The notes under the pieces: model-generated
Databases searched by the model: none
Told to the model about the DNA's origin: nothing
Seen by the model: the letters and a program-made list of their open reading frames with translations, nothing else
Assembly: GCA_026168455.1 (NCBI GenBank)
Contig: CM047426.1
Location: 45,588,307-45,652,306 of the forward strand
Direction: 5' to 3'
DNA from: Theocolax elegans
Lineage: Eukaryota > Arthropoda > Insecta > Hymenoptera > Cerocephalidae
DNA: 64,000 nt
Part shown: in pieces, positions 42,864-54,800 of the stretch
Layout of the letters: each line of letters begins with the position of its first letter
How positions within the stretch are numbered: the stretch's first letter is position 1
Program-made: the position numbers and the translations under genes

Positions 42864-43687
42864 TGTAACGAATCAATGTAATATTTGATTATATAACATT
42901 GCTCGTTACATTATCTCTCTCTGTCTAGCCTGTGTATTAATCTTTACAGACGTTACAGGTCGACGTTCGACGATTTTCGGCGATTTTCGCGGACCTTCGT
43001 AAAGGTAAAAGTAGGGAAAGAGAGAGAGAGTTTTCGGTTCATAAGTGCGAGAGCACTTAGACTAATCTCAACCGCCGAGAGATTAAATTCAACCGTGTAA
43101 CTAATCTCAACCGCCGAGAGATTAAATTCAACCGTGTGATTAATCTCAACCGTCGTGAGAAACCTTGTTGTTTGTTCTCTCTCCATATTTTGATCGCCCC
43201 GTGCTTGTGATCCTGGTGCTGTGCCGGTGATCCAGTGGAGTTATATTAGTTTGTTTGGTGACGACGCAGCCCAGGAAGCTAAAGGGTAGCGACTACGCAG
43301 ACTTCACCTGGTTGTTTAATCATCGATCGCGGCTCACGCACTGTAAGTGCCAGTCTTGTAGTCTCTCTCTCTCTCTCTCTTTCTCTCTTTATTTATTTCG
43401 CGTATATATATCGACCTGCGTTTCGCGCGCTGCGACGCGCCTGTATTACTTTTTCCGAATACATTTATTTTTGTTATTAATTAAATACTGCATTGTTGTT
43501 TATTTAGTTGTTTACCCTCTTTTCTCGCGTTTCGCTAAATAAAGATTACCGCCGCCTCCGCCTATACGGCTTACTATAGTCGTATTATTACTGAGCGGCC
43601 GATCGTGTAAATAAGACTATTATTTTAACGGTTCTAAATTGTTATTATTTTATTGCATTTATTATTAAAAATAGTAAAACCGTTACA
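42864..43687 (+). repeat. Gypsy-2 LTR 1
   Basis: 824 bp, TGTAACG to CGTTACA (perfect 7-bp inverted ends). The first 47 bp form an imperfect palindrome. Three near-copies of a 39-bp unit (CTAATCTCAACCGCCGAGAG...) lie at 43061-43160, and a (TC)n tract at 43363-43390. AATAAAG near 43538 could serve polyadenylation. It differs from LTR 2 and LTR 3 at several sites at which those two agree. Confidence 0.92.
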
Positions 43688-43702
43688 TGGCGCCCAATTT
43701 GC
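43688..43702 (+). promoter_or_regulatory. Gypsy-2 primer-binding site, tRNA-Lys type
   Basis: TGGCGCCCAATTTGC directly abuts the LTR end. The first ten bases match the site complementary to insect tRNA-Lys that is used by Drosophila gypsy. Later bases diverge, so the assignment is probable, not certain. Confidence 0.65.
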
Positions 43703-44682
43703 ATGGTAATTAGCGATACGCAAATGATTGACAATTAATAGTTTCAAAATTTAATTTCTAATATTTAAAAGTTTTAATTTAGTCAATAGGCGTGTTAAAT
43801 TAAGAGATTTTATTTCGAGCATTTCGAGAGCGAGCGAGCGCAGTGTTTACGTTTCGCAGTGATTCGCGGTGTTTACGCTTCAAATAATATTCGAAGTGTG
43901 TAACTTTATCCTTTTCGAAAATATTCTTCCGTATCTTATATTATTCGAATTGTAAATCGACTTTCCTTTTCGATTTAATTTTAGCGTATCGCGAATTTAT
44001 TAATTATTTCGTGCTTCTTTTATTATTTATTTGTTTATTTAAATAATTATTAGCGACACCGCGGAAAATATAATTATTGCTTTTCTAATAATTTCTCGTA
44101 AACTGTATAATCGCAATTTAGGGTGAGTTAGTCTATTTCGCGTGCGTGCGTATAAGTGTGTGTGTGATATACGCGGTAATTATAAGTATTGTAGCGTATT
44201 GTGGTACATGTATGTGTATGTAAGCGTGTGCGCAAATACAGTAAATTAATTTATTTTTTTTTAAATTTAAATTCAATTTAATTTTTTTTTGTTGTTATTA
44301 TAAATTATTAAAATAATTTAATAGCGTTTCTTCGCAATTTAAAATTTTGTCTTTTTTTAAATAATTATTATCTTTAAACAATTTTTTTGAAATTCTTCAA
44401 ATTTCTTTATATAAAATTCGCTAATTCAATTTATTTCTATTTTTTTTTTGTAAACAATTGAAAAATTTATTTTTAACAAATTACAGATTTGTAATATTTT
44501 GTTTTTTTTTACAAAGTGGTTGATCTTAGTAAATTTAATTTGGTTAAGCGAATTTGCGCATAATTTAATAGCGATTCGCAATTATTTTGTAATTTGTTTA
44601 ATAAAATTATTTAATTGTGAAAATTTATCTTGCCAATAAGGCCTGAAATTTAAATTTTATTCATTTTTTTTTATATTTCAAA
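43703..44682 (+). other. Gypsy-2 leader
   Basis: About 980 bp, AT-rich with T runs, ending directly before the gag ATG at 44683. Unlike the Gypsy-1 leader it shows no series of strong stem-loops. No gene is seen. Confidence 0.6.
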
Positions 44683-46868
44683 ATGGCGTGCATGAATGAG
44701 AGTGATTTCGATCAAACATACGGAGTCGAGATCCAAGGATGGATTTTGAATTTAACAGCTGATCAATTCGATTCCGTCCTCGATCAGCTAGAATTGACAC
44801 GTGACGGTACGCCCTTTGTACGTGTAGATAGGTTATATAGGCGTTTACGCGGCGATTATACACCCGCGGATTTCGTCCAGTCAACTAGCGACGATGATTT
44901 AGTTTCGCGGACTCGTCGCGAACAAAGACTCTGCACCGTTTGAAACATGCGAAATTTAGCGAAGAAGCGCAAGTACAGATTGCGCACAGACAATTTGAAA
45001 ATCTTAATCGAGCGGATGAGAGCGGATTCTCTCCGCTTGCCAATAGCTCGAAGTCAAATGACGATCAACTTGCCGATTCCGATGCGGAATCGCAGCATAG
45101 CGAGGTTAACGCGGGAAATATCGCAGGGAACCTTGCGGAAAACGCGGCTGAAAACACCGCCGAAAATAATTTTAAATCAAATTTTGAATTGACTTCGATA
45201 AAAACGCTTAACACAACTATACCGATAAGACCAATTCCTACCATTTCGACCGCGATGATAACGACCGCTACTACAACTACGTACTCGACGACGCAAGCAG
45301 CGAGTACGCATTTACAATCAAGAGGTGCGATACCAAAAATGGTATTTTCTTCAAAAGAAAATAATAAAATAGATAATGATATCGTTTTATGTGCATTAGC
45401 TAATGGCGCAGTCTACAACGCTCCAAGGGGTTTAGCCATGGAGTTGAGTAGAACACAATCGCTTGCCTTTCAACAAGAGAAGGAGTTGAATTATCTAAGG
45501 CAGTAATTAGCGGATTTTGCGACGAGTACGCAGCTTCCGACGCAAACGTCAATTGCGGCGGAAAAGCAGCGGAAAAATCGCAAAAGTGTAAATTTTCAGG
45601 ATACGTTTAATTTAAATTACTTTGAAGCTGATAAGTATCCGCAAGCACCTCAAGCGTCAACGCACACACAATCGGAAATTAATTCGGATCCATGTTTGAA
45701 CGCAAACGCTCCATGTTTTCCGATTCCCACATTTAGCGACATACGTCAGTATTCGTCTCAGCCAGCTCCTGCGGATTGGCATGAGTCTGGAAGGGGGGGA
45801 AATGTGCCTGTAGTTACGAGTGATCAACTTACGCAACTCTTGTCGAATATGTCGACTAGAGCGCCTACACAGTCACATGACGTAGGTCGCACTGTTCGCC
45901 AGTGGAATATTATGTTTTCCGGCAAAAAACGCGAAAGCATCGAAAAATTTATTCAGCGCGTAGAAGAATGTCGCAAGTTAACGCATATTTCCGACGCGGA
46001 TTTACTGAATGCTTTCTCGGAGCTGTTAACTGGCGTAGCGCTACATTGGTATCGCCAATCGCGGAAAGATTGGAATACTTGGGCTGATTTTTGCAATGCT
46101 GCTCGACGATGTTATGGCGTTGAGCAGAACTTTCAGCAGCGCTTAATGGCGGAAGCGCAAGCACGCAAGCAGGGTAGAGAAGAGCCTGCTCGTGATTACA
46201 TTTTCTGCTTGCTAACCATATTTAGCAGAATGGATGCGCCTCCAAGTACGCAGTTTCAGCTAGACATGTTGCCGTCTGTTCGGAAGTTAGTGCCGAAAGA
46301 AAAAGTTACAAGCGTCGATAGGCTTGTGCAGCTAGCTCGTCAGGCGGAAGAGCTTATCGAGGAAGAGCGGAATTTTCCCGCGCCTCCGCCGCCAGAAAAG
46401 AGCGTTCTGCCTTCTGTGGCTTATAAGCAGCCAGATGCCAGAGGTAAGAAGGGCGGAAAAGCTGCTAGCGATGATGCTACGGTAAAAGTAGCGAGTATCG
46501 CAGAACCTACAATGGAAAATTTGGCCAACCTCTTAGAGAAGATGCTAAATGAGAGATTTAGCAAATATTCGAATTCTTTTGCGAATTCCGCCAATAAGAA
46601 AGGCCAAAACGCGCGTAATTCTAGTAAACCAGGTGTGCCGAAAGGAGCAAAGAATGTTTCTGGTAAGCCATCTGGCGTGACAAGTACCGAGAGGAAGGAT
46701 GATGGTAAAAATAAATCATCCATTACTAATGGAAAATCCGCGCGTAGTCGCAACCGCGATAAGAAAGCAGGTCCCAAAGAGCATGTGTACTGCTATCGCT
46801 GCGGTTGGCCCGGGTATATCAAGACGGATTGTCCTGAGTGCTCGGGAAACGAGAAATGGGGCGAATAG
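44683..46868 (+). pseudogene. gag: Gypsy-2 gag, one shift and one stop
   Basis: ATG at 44683 (MACMNESDFDQ...). A one-base shift near 44930 moves to the frame at 44940, which is then open to 46868 except for a single TAA at 45504-45506 after a glutamine-rich coiled stretch. The capsid-like part (about 45890-46330) has WNIMFSGKKRESIEKFI, VALHWYRQSRKDW, then ARDYIFCLLTIFSRM. A P-rich linker and a basic S/N/K-rich tail follow. The zinc knuckle reads CYRCGWPGYIKTDC: the usual histidine is tyrosine, here and in the duplicate at about 51964. Gag forms particles and binds element RNA; the knuckle change should weaken zinc binding. Confidence 0.85.
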
Positions 46869-46984
46869 ATAAGGTCCCTATCGCCCCAATTATTAGTGAG
46901 ACCTCTGATGCGGATGAAATTCCATCAGTAATTGCGCAAAAGGAGAAAATGCCCTCGCTTTTGCCTGTCGGAATTGACAGATAA

Positions 46985-49900
46985 ATAGCGGAAAAAGGTG
47001 TTTGCGATTCTCGCGCTGGAACGCCAGTTGAGGAAGGAACTCTACAGTCTACTCGCTGGTGGCTGCAGATCGGAATCGGTGGATTCCGCGTACGCGCTTT
47101 GTACGATTCAGGGGCGGCTCGCACGGTTATTAATTCCTTAGGCTTGCAAATAGCATCAGCCATAGGAAAACTATTAACACCTTACATTGGACCAGGTGCA
47201 CGACTCGCTAACGGCCAACGCGCTCCAATACTTGGACGTTTAGAGCTGCCGTTTGATTTAGCGAATAAACGCCATTACTTAGATGTTTTAGTAATGAGCG
47301 ATCTCAACGCCGATTGTATACTCGGTGCCGATTTTATTCGTGCGTTTAACGCTGTTTTGTTGCCGCGTGAAAATCAGTTGCTGATTGAAAACGTGGCTGA
47401 CGCAATTCAGCTTGAAGTATCTGCTATCGGCATTGGTGAGGCCTGCACACTAGCTGCCGTTGGCTTAGCAGATATTGACGAAGCGCGACGCAAACAACTC
47501 AATGAGTTGTTAGAAAAGCGTTTGACTGCTCCGAATGCAAAGCTAGGTTGTACTAACTTAGCTGAGCATGAAATTGATGTGGGCGGTTCGCGTCCCATCA
47601 AACAGCGCTATTATCCGGTGTCTCAGAAGATCGAGCAAGAGATGCACGCTCAAGTACAACAGATGCTTGACGCGGGGATAATTCGCCCGTCGACGAGCGA
47701 GTGGTCGAGCCCAGTAGTCATGATGCGGAAATCTAACGGTACCTATAGATTCTTCATCGACTACCGAAAGCTCAATTCCGTCTCGAAGACCTGCGCTTAT
47801 GCGCTTCCCTATATGGAGATTATTTTGCGTAAACTCCAAAGGGCACGCTATATAAGCACGCTGGATTTAAGCAGCGCATACCATCAGATTCCGATGAAAA
47901 AGGGATCGGAACATCTGACGGCTTTCACGGTGCCTGGCTTAGGCTTATATGAGTTTACTCGGATGCCGTACGGTGTGGCGGGGGGGCCCGCTACGTTTCA
48001 ACAGCTGATAGATAGGGTGATAGGTCCTGATCTTGAACCGTACGCGTTTTCGTATCTCGATGACGTCATTATAGTCACCGAGACGTTCGAAGAGCATCTC
48101 AAATGGCTTGAGCATGTCCTAAAGCGGATTTCCGCCGCGGGACTTACGATAAACCGTGAGAAAAGCGAATTTTGCCGCAACGAGTTTAAGTATCTCGGCG
48201 TGTTGATGAATCGCGATGGATTTCGCCCTGATCCGGACAAGATAATGCCGATCGTGGATTATCCCGCGCCAACTAACCTCAAGAAGCTACGCTCTTTCCT
48301 CGGCATGACTTCATGGTATAGAAAATTTCTAAAGGATTTTACTACGCTTGCGGAACCGCTTACCAAGTTAACAAAGAAAAATGTTAAATTTGAGTGGGGC
48401 GAGGAACAACAGTTCGCTTTTGAACAAATCAAAGCGTTAATAACATCTGCGCCTATCCTCCATCGGCCATCTTTCGAGCATCAGTTCGTTATTCAGACTG
48501 ATGCTAGCGACACTGGCTTAGGAGCGGTTTTAACGCAAACAATCGACGGAGAAGAGCGAGTACTTAGTTTCGCCAGTCGTACGTTAAACGCGGCGCAACG
48601 TAACTACTCGGTTACCGAACGAGAGTGCTTAGCTGTATTATGGGCCGTAGAAAAATTCCGCTCATATGTAGAAGGTTATCGCTTTAAGGTTATAACAGAC
48701 CATAGCAGTTTAAAATGGCTGTGCAACTTGCGTAACCTTACTGGACGCTTAGCGCGTTGGGCACTTAAGCTCCAAAGCTATGATTATGAGATCGAGCACC
48801 GCAAAGGATCTCTTAACGTTGTGCCTGATGCCCTCTCTCGTGCATTCGAAGACGACTCGGGTTGCGACATCGCTGTCGTAAGTTTGGCGTACGATACACA
48901 AGATGAGTGGTATACGCAAAAGCTTGCAAATGTCAGCGGAAATCCGGAAAAATACCAAGACTGGAAGGTGCTTGGAGGTAGATTATATCATTATAAGTCT
49001 GACCCTTTCATAGATGACTATTTTGAAGACGAAGACGCTTGGAAACTGGCGATACCGCAGGAGAAACGTCAACAAGTTCTCTGCGAGAATCATGATGAGC
49101 CAACTGCTGGACATCTTGGCCGAAACAAAACGTATCAGCGGATAGCGCGATACTATTATTGGCCTGCGATGCTTAAAGATATCGCCGAATTTGTGCGGAA
49201 TTGCTCGATTTGCCAGCAATGTAAAGTGCCACAGCAGGCTCCTGCAGGTTTCACGGGAAAACGTGTTATTTCGCGTCCATGGGAAATTGTTGCAGGTGAT
49301 ATCATGGGACCGTTTCCGCGTTCTTCGCATGGATTTGAATATCTTTTAATATTCATGGACTTATTCACTCGTTGGATAGAGTGTATCCCTATACGGAAAG
49401 TGAACTCGCATACCATTCGGCGCGAGCTGAATGAGCGCGTTTTCTTGCGTTTCGGCGTGCCTGATGTTTTTCATTCCGACAATGGCACGGAGTTTAAGAA
49501 TGCTGCTATGGAGCAATTCTTAGCTGAACACGGCGTGGTTCATACTACGCTTCCGCCTTACCATGCACAGGCGAATCCTGTAGAGCGTGTTAATCGCACG
49601 ATAAAAACGATGATTACTTCGTTTATCGAGGCGAACCATAAAACATGGGTTGCTCATATCTCTGAGCTCATGTTTGCGTACAATACCGCCGTGCAAGATT
49701 CTACCGGCGCAAGTCCTGCTTTCCTAAATATGGGAAGAAACCCTGTTCCGCCGAAAAGCTTGCGGAAAACAGAAGATCAAGCCGCAAGCTCAAGCTGCTG
49801 AACGAGCGACATGCGCACAAGCCCGTCAGGCCGAATATTATAATTCAAAACGCCGCGATGTACAATTTGCCGTGGGACAAAAAGTTTCTAAGCGGAATCG

Positions 49901-50414
49901 TATACTTTCGTCCGCTGCCCAAGGCATAGCTGCTAAGTTAGCTCCGAAGTGCATCGGACCTTTTATTGTTTCGGCGTTACTTGGCTCAAACGTGGTGGAG
50001 CTCATCAGCAATGATGGAAAAGAAGCAGGTAAATGCCACGTCAATGACCTGAAACCGTATTATGAAGACCAGACAGACGTAACTGAGGAGAGTAAATTAA
50101 ATCGAGAGGATGCGACGAGGGACAGCGAGGGATTAAACGCAGAGCGAAGAGCTAGCGACGAGTCCAACGATAATGATCCTGTGAGCGCGAACGCACTGCG
50201 TAAGCGAAGTAGGCCGCGCAAAACTCGGGTAGTTGTTAGTCGTATGACCGCAGTTGATCGTGCCCCTTCTAATGAGCGATTGAAGGCGAACGCTAATGTA
50301 CACGCGAATCCTTCGACGACGAGAAATAGGCGCGGAAGACCGAAAGGGGTGAAGAACAGGCCCGTATCCCCGGTAGAAACGATCGAACGGCGCACTCGGT
50401 CGCGAAAACCGTAA
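46985..50414 (+). pseudogene. pol: Gypsy-2 pol, copy 1: protease, RT, RNase H, integrase
   Basis: Open from after a TAA at 46982 to 49801, then continuing in another frame to 50414. Protease: ALYDSGAARTVI (D-S-G intact) and CILGADFI. RT: FFIDYRKLN, LDLSSAYHQIP, FTRMPYGVAGGPATFQ and SYLDDVIIV. RNase H: QTDASDTGLGAVLTQ, TERECLAVLWA and TDHSSLKWL. Integrase: an H-x-H plus CSICQQC zinc region, then the core with DIMGPFP, HSDNGTEF and NPVERVNR. After the shift near 49780 come a GPF-type module (KCIGPFIVSALL) and a basic tail with an AT-hook-like RRGRPKGVKNRP. Apart from the shift, all catalytic residues I can check are present. Confidence 0.9.
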
Positions 50415-50816
50415 AATTCCCTTCGAGCGATTGATGTATTTACGCGTACCGTTCTCTGAATCTGTAATTTTTATAATCTTTTTTATTCTGTCATTTGTAT
50501 AAAACATGGCCTGATATTTACTAATCTGTTCCAGAATTATGTCTGATGAACTGCGCAAGTCGCTTATTGATGCTTATTGATGCGGATATCGCTGGAGACG
50601 CCGTGTCAAGCTCAGGCACGTCAACGCCTGAACAACCTGATATGCATCGCCTAATATGTACAATAAAGAGAGAAAAATCCATACTGGGCTTTATTTTATT
50701 TATTTATAAATATTATTTATGTTAATTATCTTTTTCATTTTGTTTTCTGGCCTAGAGAGAGAGTAGAAATGCAGAGCTGGTACGTCTTCGGCTACCCAGC
50801 GTCTGGAAGGGGGGAC
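50415..50816 (+). other. Gypsy-2 3' untranslated region and polypurine tract
   Basis: Non-coding region after pol. It ends with a GGAAGGGGGGA polypurine tract (50805-50815) that primes plus-strand DNA synthesis next to LTR 2. The duplicate is at 55591-55992. Confidence 0.75.
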
Positions 50817-51635
50817 TGTAACGAATCAATGTAATATTTGATTATATTACATTGCTCGTTACATTCTCTCTCTCTGTCTAGCCTGTGTATTAATCTTTAC
50901 AGATGTTACAGGTCGACGTTCGACGATTTTCGGCGATTTTCGCGGACCTTCGTAAAGGTAAAAGTAGGGAAAGAGAGAGAGAGTTTTCGGTTCATAAGTG
51001 CGAGAGCACTTAGACTAATCTCAACCGCCGAGAGATTAAATTCAACCGTGTGACTAATCTCAACCGCCGAGAGATTAAATTCAACCGTGTGATTAATCTC
51101 AACCGTCGTGAGAAACCTTGTTGTTTGTTCTCTCTCCATATTTTGATCGCCCCGTGCTTGTGATCCTGGTGCTGTGCTGGTGATCCAGTGGAGTTATATT
51201 AGTTTGTTTGGTGACGACGCAGCCCAGGAAGCTAAAGGGTAGCGACTACGCAGGCTTCACCTGGTTGTTTAATCATCGATCGCGGCTCACGCACTGTAAG
51301 TGCCAGTCTTGTAGTCTCTCTCTCTCTCTCTCTCTCTTTATTTATTTCGCGTATATATATCGACCTGCGTTTCGCGCGCTGCGACGCGCCTGTATTACTT
51401 TTTCCGAATACATTTATTTTTGTTATTAATTAAATACTGCATTGTTGTTTATTTAGTTGTTTACCCTCTTTTCTCGCGTTTCGCTAAATAAAGATTACTG
51501 CCGCCTCCGCCTATACGGCTTACTATAGTCGTATTATTACTGAGCAGCCGATCGTGTAAATGAGACTATTATTTTAACGGTTCTAAATTGTTATTATTTT
51601 ATTGTATTTATTATTAAAATAGTAAAACCGTTACA
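50817..51635 (+). repeat. Gypsy-2 LTR 2
   Basis: 819 bp with the same TGTAACG/CGTTACA ends. It is followed by AGTT and the E-element flank. It is nearly identical to LTR 3, differing mainly in the length of the internal (TC)n and of one A run. Confidence 0.93.
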
Positions 51636-51888
51636 AGTTATAATATTATTTATTTTCTCTTTTGAGTTATTGTACATATGTTACGCATCTATTATCTGGT
51701 TATTTGTTCACAAATACCTAAATGCAGCAAATGTAAGCGTAATATAGTAAAGGAAAATTACAAGTGTTCTTACTGTGGCAGTATTTCCATCCTGGTTGTA
51801 TTATTCAATATATCGCGTCAAAGCCTAATTCTATTTGCTGTGCGTAATCGTGGCGAATGTCAAGTCCCCGGAATAAAAATAAAAATAA
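51636..51888 (+). repeat. Duplicated 253-bp piece of element E 5' region
   Basis: Matches 56811-57063 with one or two changes. It includes the CSKCKRNIVKEN zinc-finger coding of E ORF1. It joins directly to internal gag sequence of Gypsy-2 at a TAAAAATAAA shared by both, so it marks the tandem-duplication breakpoint. Confidence 0.9.
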
Positions 51889-54800
51889 ATCATCCATTAC
51901 TAATGGAAAATCCGCGCGTAGTCGCAACCGCGATAAGAAAGCAGGTCCCAAAGAGCATGTGTACTGCTATCGCTGCGGTTGGCCCGGGTATATCAAGACG
52001 GATTGTTCCTGAGTGCTCGGGGAAACGAGAAATGGGGCGAATAGATAAGGTCCCTATCGCCCCAATTATTAGTGAGACCTCTGATGCGGATGAAATTCCA
52101 TCAGTAATTGCGCAAAAGGAGAAAATGCCCTCGCTTTTTGCCTGTCGGAATTGACAGATAAATAGCGGAAAAAGGTGTTTGCGATTCTCGCGCTGGAACG
52201 CCAGTTGAGGAAGGAACTCTACAGTCTACTCGCTGGTGGCTGCCGATCGGAATCGGTGGATTCCGCGTACGCGCTTTGTACGATTCAGGGGCGGCTCGCA
52301 CGGTTATTAATTCCTAGGCTTGCAAATAGCATCAGCCATAGGAAAACTATTAACACCTTACATTGGACCAGGTGCACGACTCGCTAACGGCCAACGCGCT
52401 CCAATACTTGGACGTTTAGAGCTGCCGTTTGATTTAGCGAATAAACGCCATTACTTAGATGTTTTAGTAATGAGCGATCTCAACGCCGATTGTATACTCG
52501 GTGCCGATTTTATTCGTGCGTTTAACGCTGTTTTGTTGCCGCGTGAAAATCAGTTGCTGATTGAAAACGTGGCTGACGCAATTCAGCTTGAAGTATCTGC
52601 TATCGGCATTGGTGAGGCCTGCACACTAGCTGCCGTTGGCTTAGCAGATATTGACGAAGCGCGACGCAAACAACTCAATGAGTTGTTAGAAAAGCGTTTG
52701 ACTGCTCCGAATGCAAAGCTAGGTTGTACTAACTTAGCTGAGCATGAAATTGATGTGGGCGGTTCGCGTCCCATCAAACAGCGCTATTATCCGGTGTCTC
52801 AGAAGATCGAGCAAGAGATGCACGCTCAAGTACAACAGATGCTTGACGCGGGGATAATTCGCCCGTCGACGAGCGAGTGGTCGAGCCCAGTAGTCATGAT
52901 GCGGAAATCTAACGGTACCTATAGATTCTTCATCGACTACCGAAAGCTCAATTCCGTCTCGAAGACCTGCGCTTATGCGCTTCCCTATATGGAGATTATT
53001 TTGCGTAAACTCCAAAGGGCACGCTATATAAGCACGCTGGATTTAAGCAGCGCATACCATCAGATTCCGATGAAAAAGGGATCGGAACATCTGACGGCTT
53101 TCACGGTGCCTGGCTTAGGCTTATATGAGTTTACTCGGATGCCGTACGGTGTGGCGGGGGGGCCCGCTACGTTTCAACAGCTGATAGATAGGGTGATAGG
53201 TCCTGATCTTGAACCGTACGCGTTTTCGTATCTCGATGACGTCATTATAGTCACCGAGACGTTCGAAGAGCATCTCAAATGGCTTGAGCATGTCCTAAAG
53301 CGGATTTCCGCCGCGGGACTTACGATAAACCGTGAGAAAAGCGAATTTTGCCGCAACGAGTTTAAGTATCTCGGCGTGTTGATGAATCGCGATGGATTTC
53401 GCCCTGATCCGGACAAGATAATGCCGATCGTGGATTATCCCGCGCCAACTAACCTCAAGAAGCTACGCTCTTTCCTCGGCATGACTTCATGGTATAGAAA
53501 ATTTCTAAAGGATTTTACTACGCTTGCGGAACCGCTTACCAAGTTAACAAAGAAAAATGTTAAATTTGAGTGGGGCGAGGAACAACAGTTCGCTTTTGAA
53601 CAAATCAAAGCGTTAATAACATCTGCGCCTATCCTCCATCGGCCATCTTTCGAGCATCAGTTCGTTATTCAGACTGATGCTAGCGACACTGGCTTAGGAG
53701 CGGTTTTAACGCAAACAATCGACGGAGAAGAGCGAGTACTTAGTTTCGCCAGTCGTACGTTAAACGCGGCGCAACGTAACTACTCGGTTACCGAACGAGA
53801 GTGCTTAGCTGTATTATGGGCCGTAGAAAAATTCCGCTCATATGTAGAAGGTTATCGCTTTAAGGTTATAACAGACCATAGCAGTTTAAAATGGCTGTGC
53901 AACTTGCGTAACCTTACTGGACGCTTAGCGCGTTGGGCACTTAAGCTCCAAAGCTATGATTATGAGATCGAGCACCGCAAAGGATCTCTTAACGTTGTGC
54001 CTGATGCCCTCTCTCGTGCATTCGAAGACGACTCGGGTTGCGACATCGCTGTCGTAAGTTTGGCGTACGATACACAAGATGAGTGGTATACGCAAAAGCT
54101 TGCAAATGTCAGCGGAAATCCGGAAAAATACCAAGACTGGAAGGTGCTTGGAGGTAGATTATATCATTATAAGTCTGACCCTTTCATAGATGACTATTTT
54201 GAAGACGAAGACGCTTGGAAACTGGCGATACCGCAGGAGAAACGTCAACAAGTTCTCTGCGAGAATCATGATGAGCCAACTGCTGGACATCTTGGCCGAA
54301 ACAAAACGTATCAGCGGATAGCGCGATACTATTATTGGCCTGCGATGCTTAAAGATATCGCCGAATTTGTGCGGAATTGCTCGATTTGCCAGCAATGTAA
54401 AGTGCCACAGCAGGCTCCTGCAGGTTTCACGGGAAAACGTGTTATTTCGCGTCCATGGGAAATTGTTGCAGGTGATATCATGGGACCGTTTCCGCGTTCT
54501 TCGCATGGATTTGAATATCTTTTAATATTCATGGACTTATTCACTCGTTGGATAGAGTGTATCCCTATACGGAAAGTGAACTCGCATACCATTCGGCGCG
54601 AGCTGAATGAGCGCGTTTTCTTGCGTTTCGGCGTGCCTGATGTTTTTCATTCCGACAATGGCACGGAGTTTAAGAATGCTGCTATGGAGCAATTCTTAGC
54701 TGAACACGGCGTGGTTCATACTACGCTTCCGCCTTACCATGCACAGGCGAATCCTGTAGAGCGTGTTAATCGCACGATAAAAACGATGATTACTTCGTTT

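Noticed and set aside
47407..47601. Minus-strand frames inside Gypsy-2 pol (also 47558-47839, 48749-48958, 48983-49330 and their duplicates)
   Set aside because: They mirror the strong codon bias of pol on the plus strand and have no domains of their own.
50906..51139. 77-codon minus-strand frame in the LTRs with an EIS/HTVEFNLSAV repeat
   Set aside because: It is the translation of the three 39-bp LTR repeats; there is no reason to think it is expressed.
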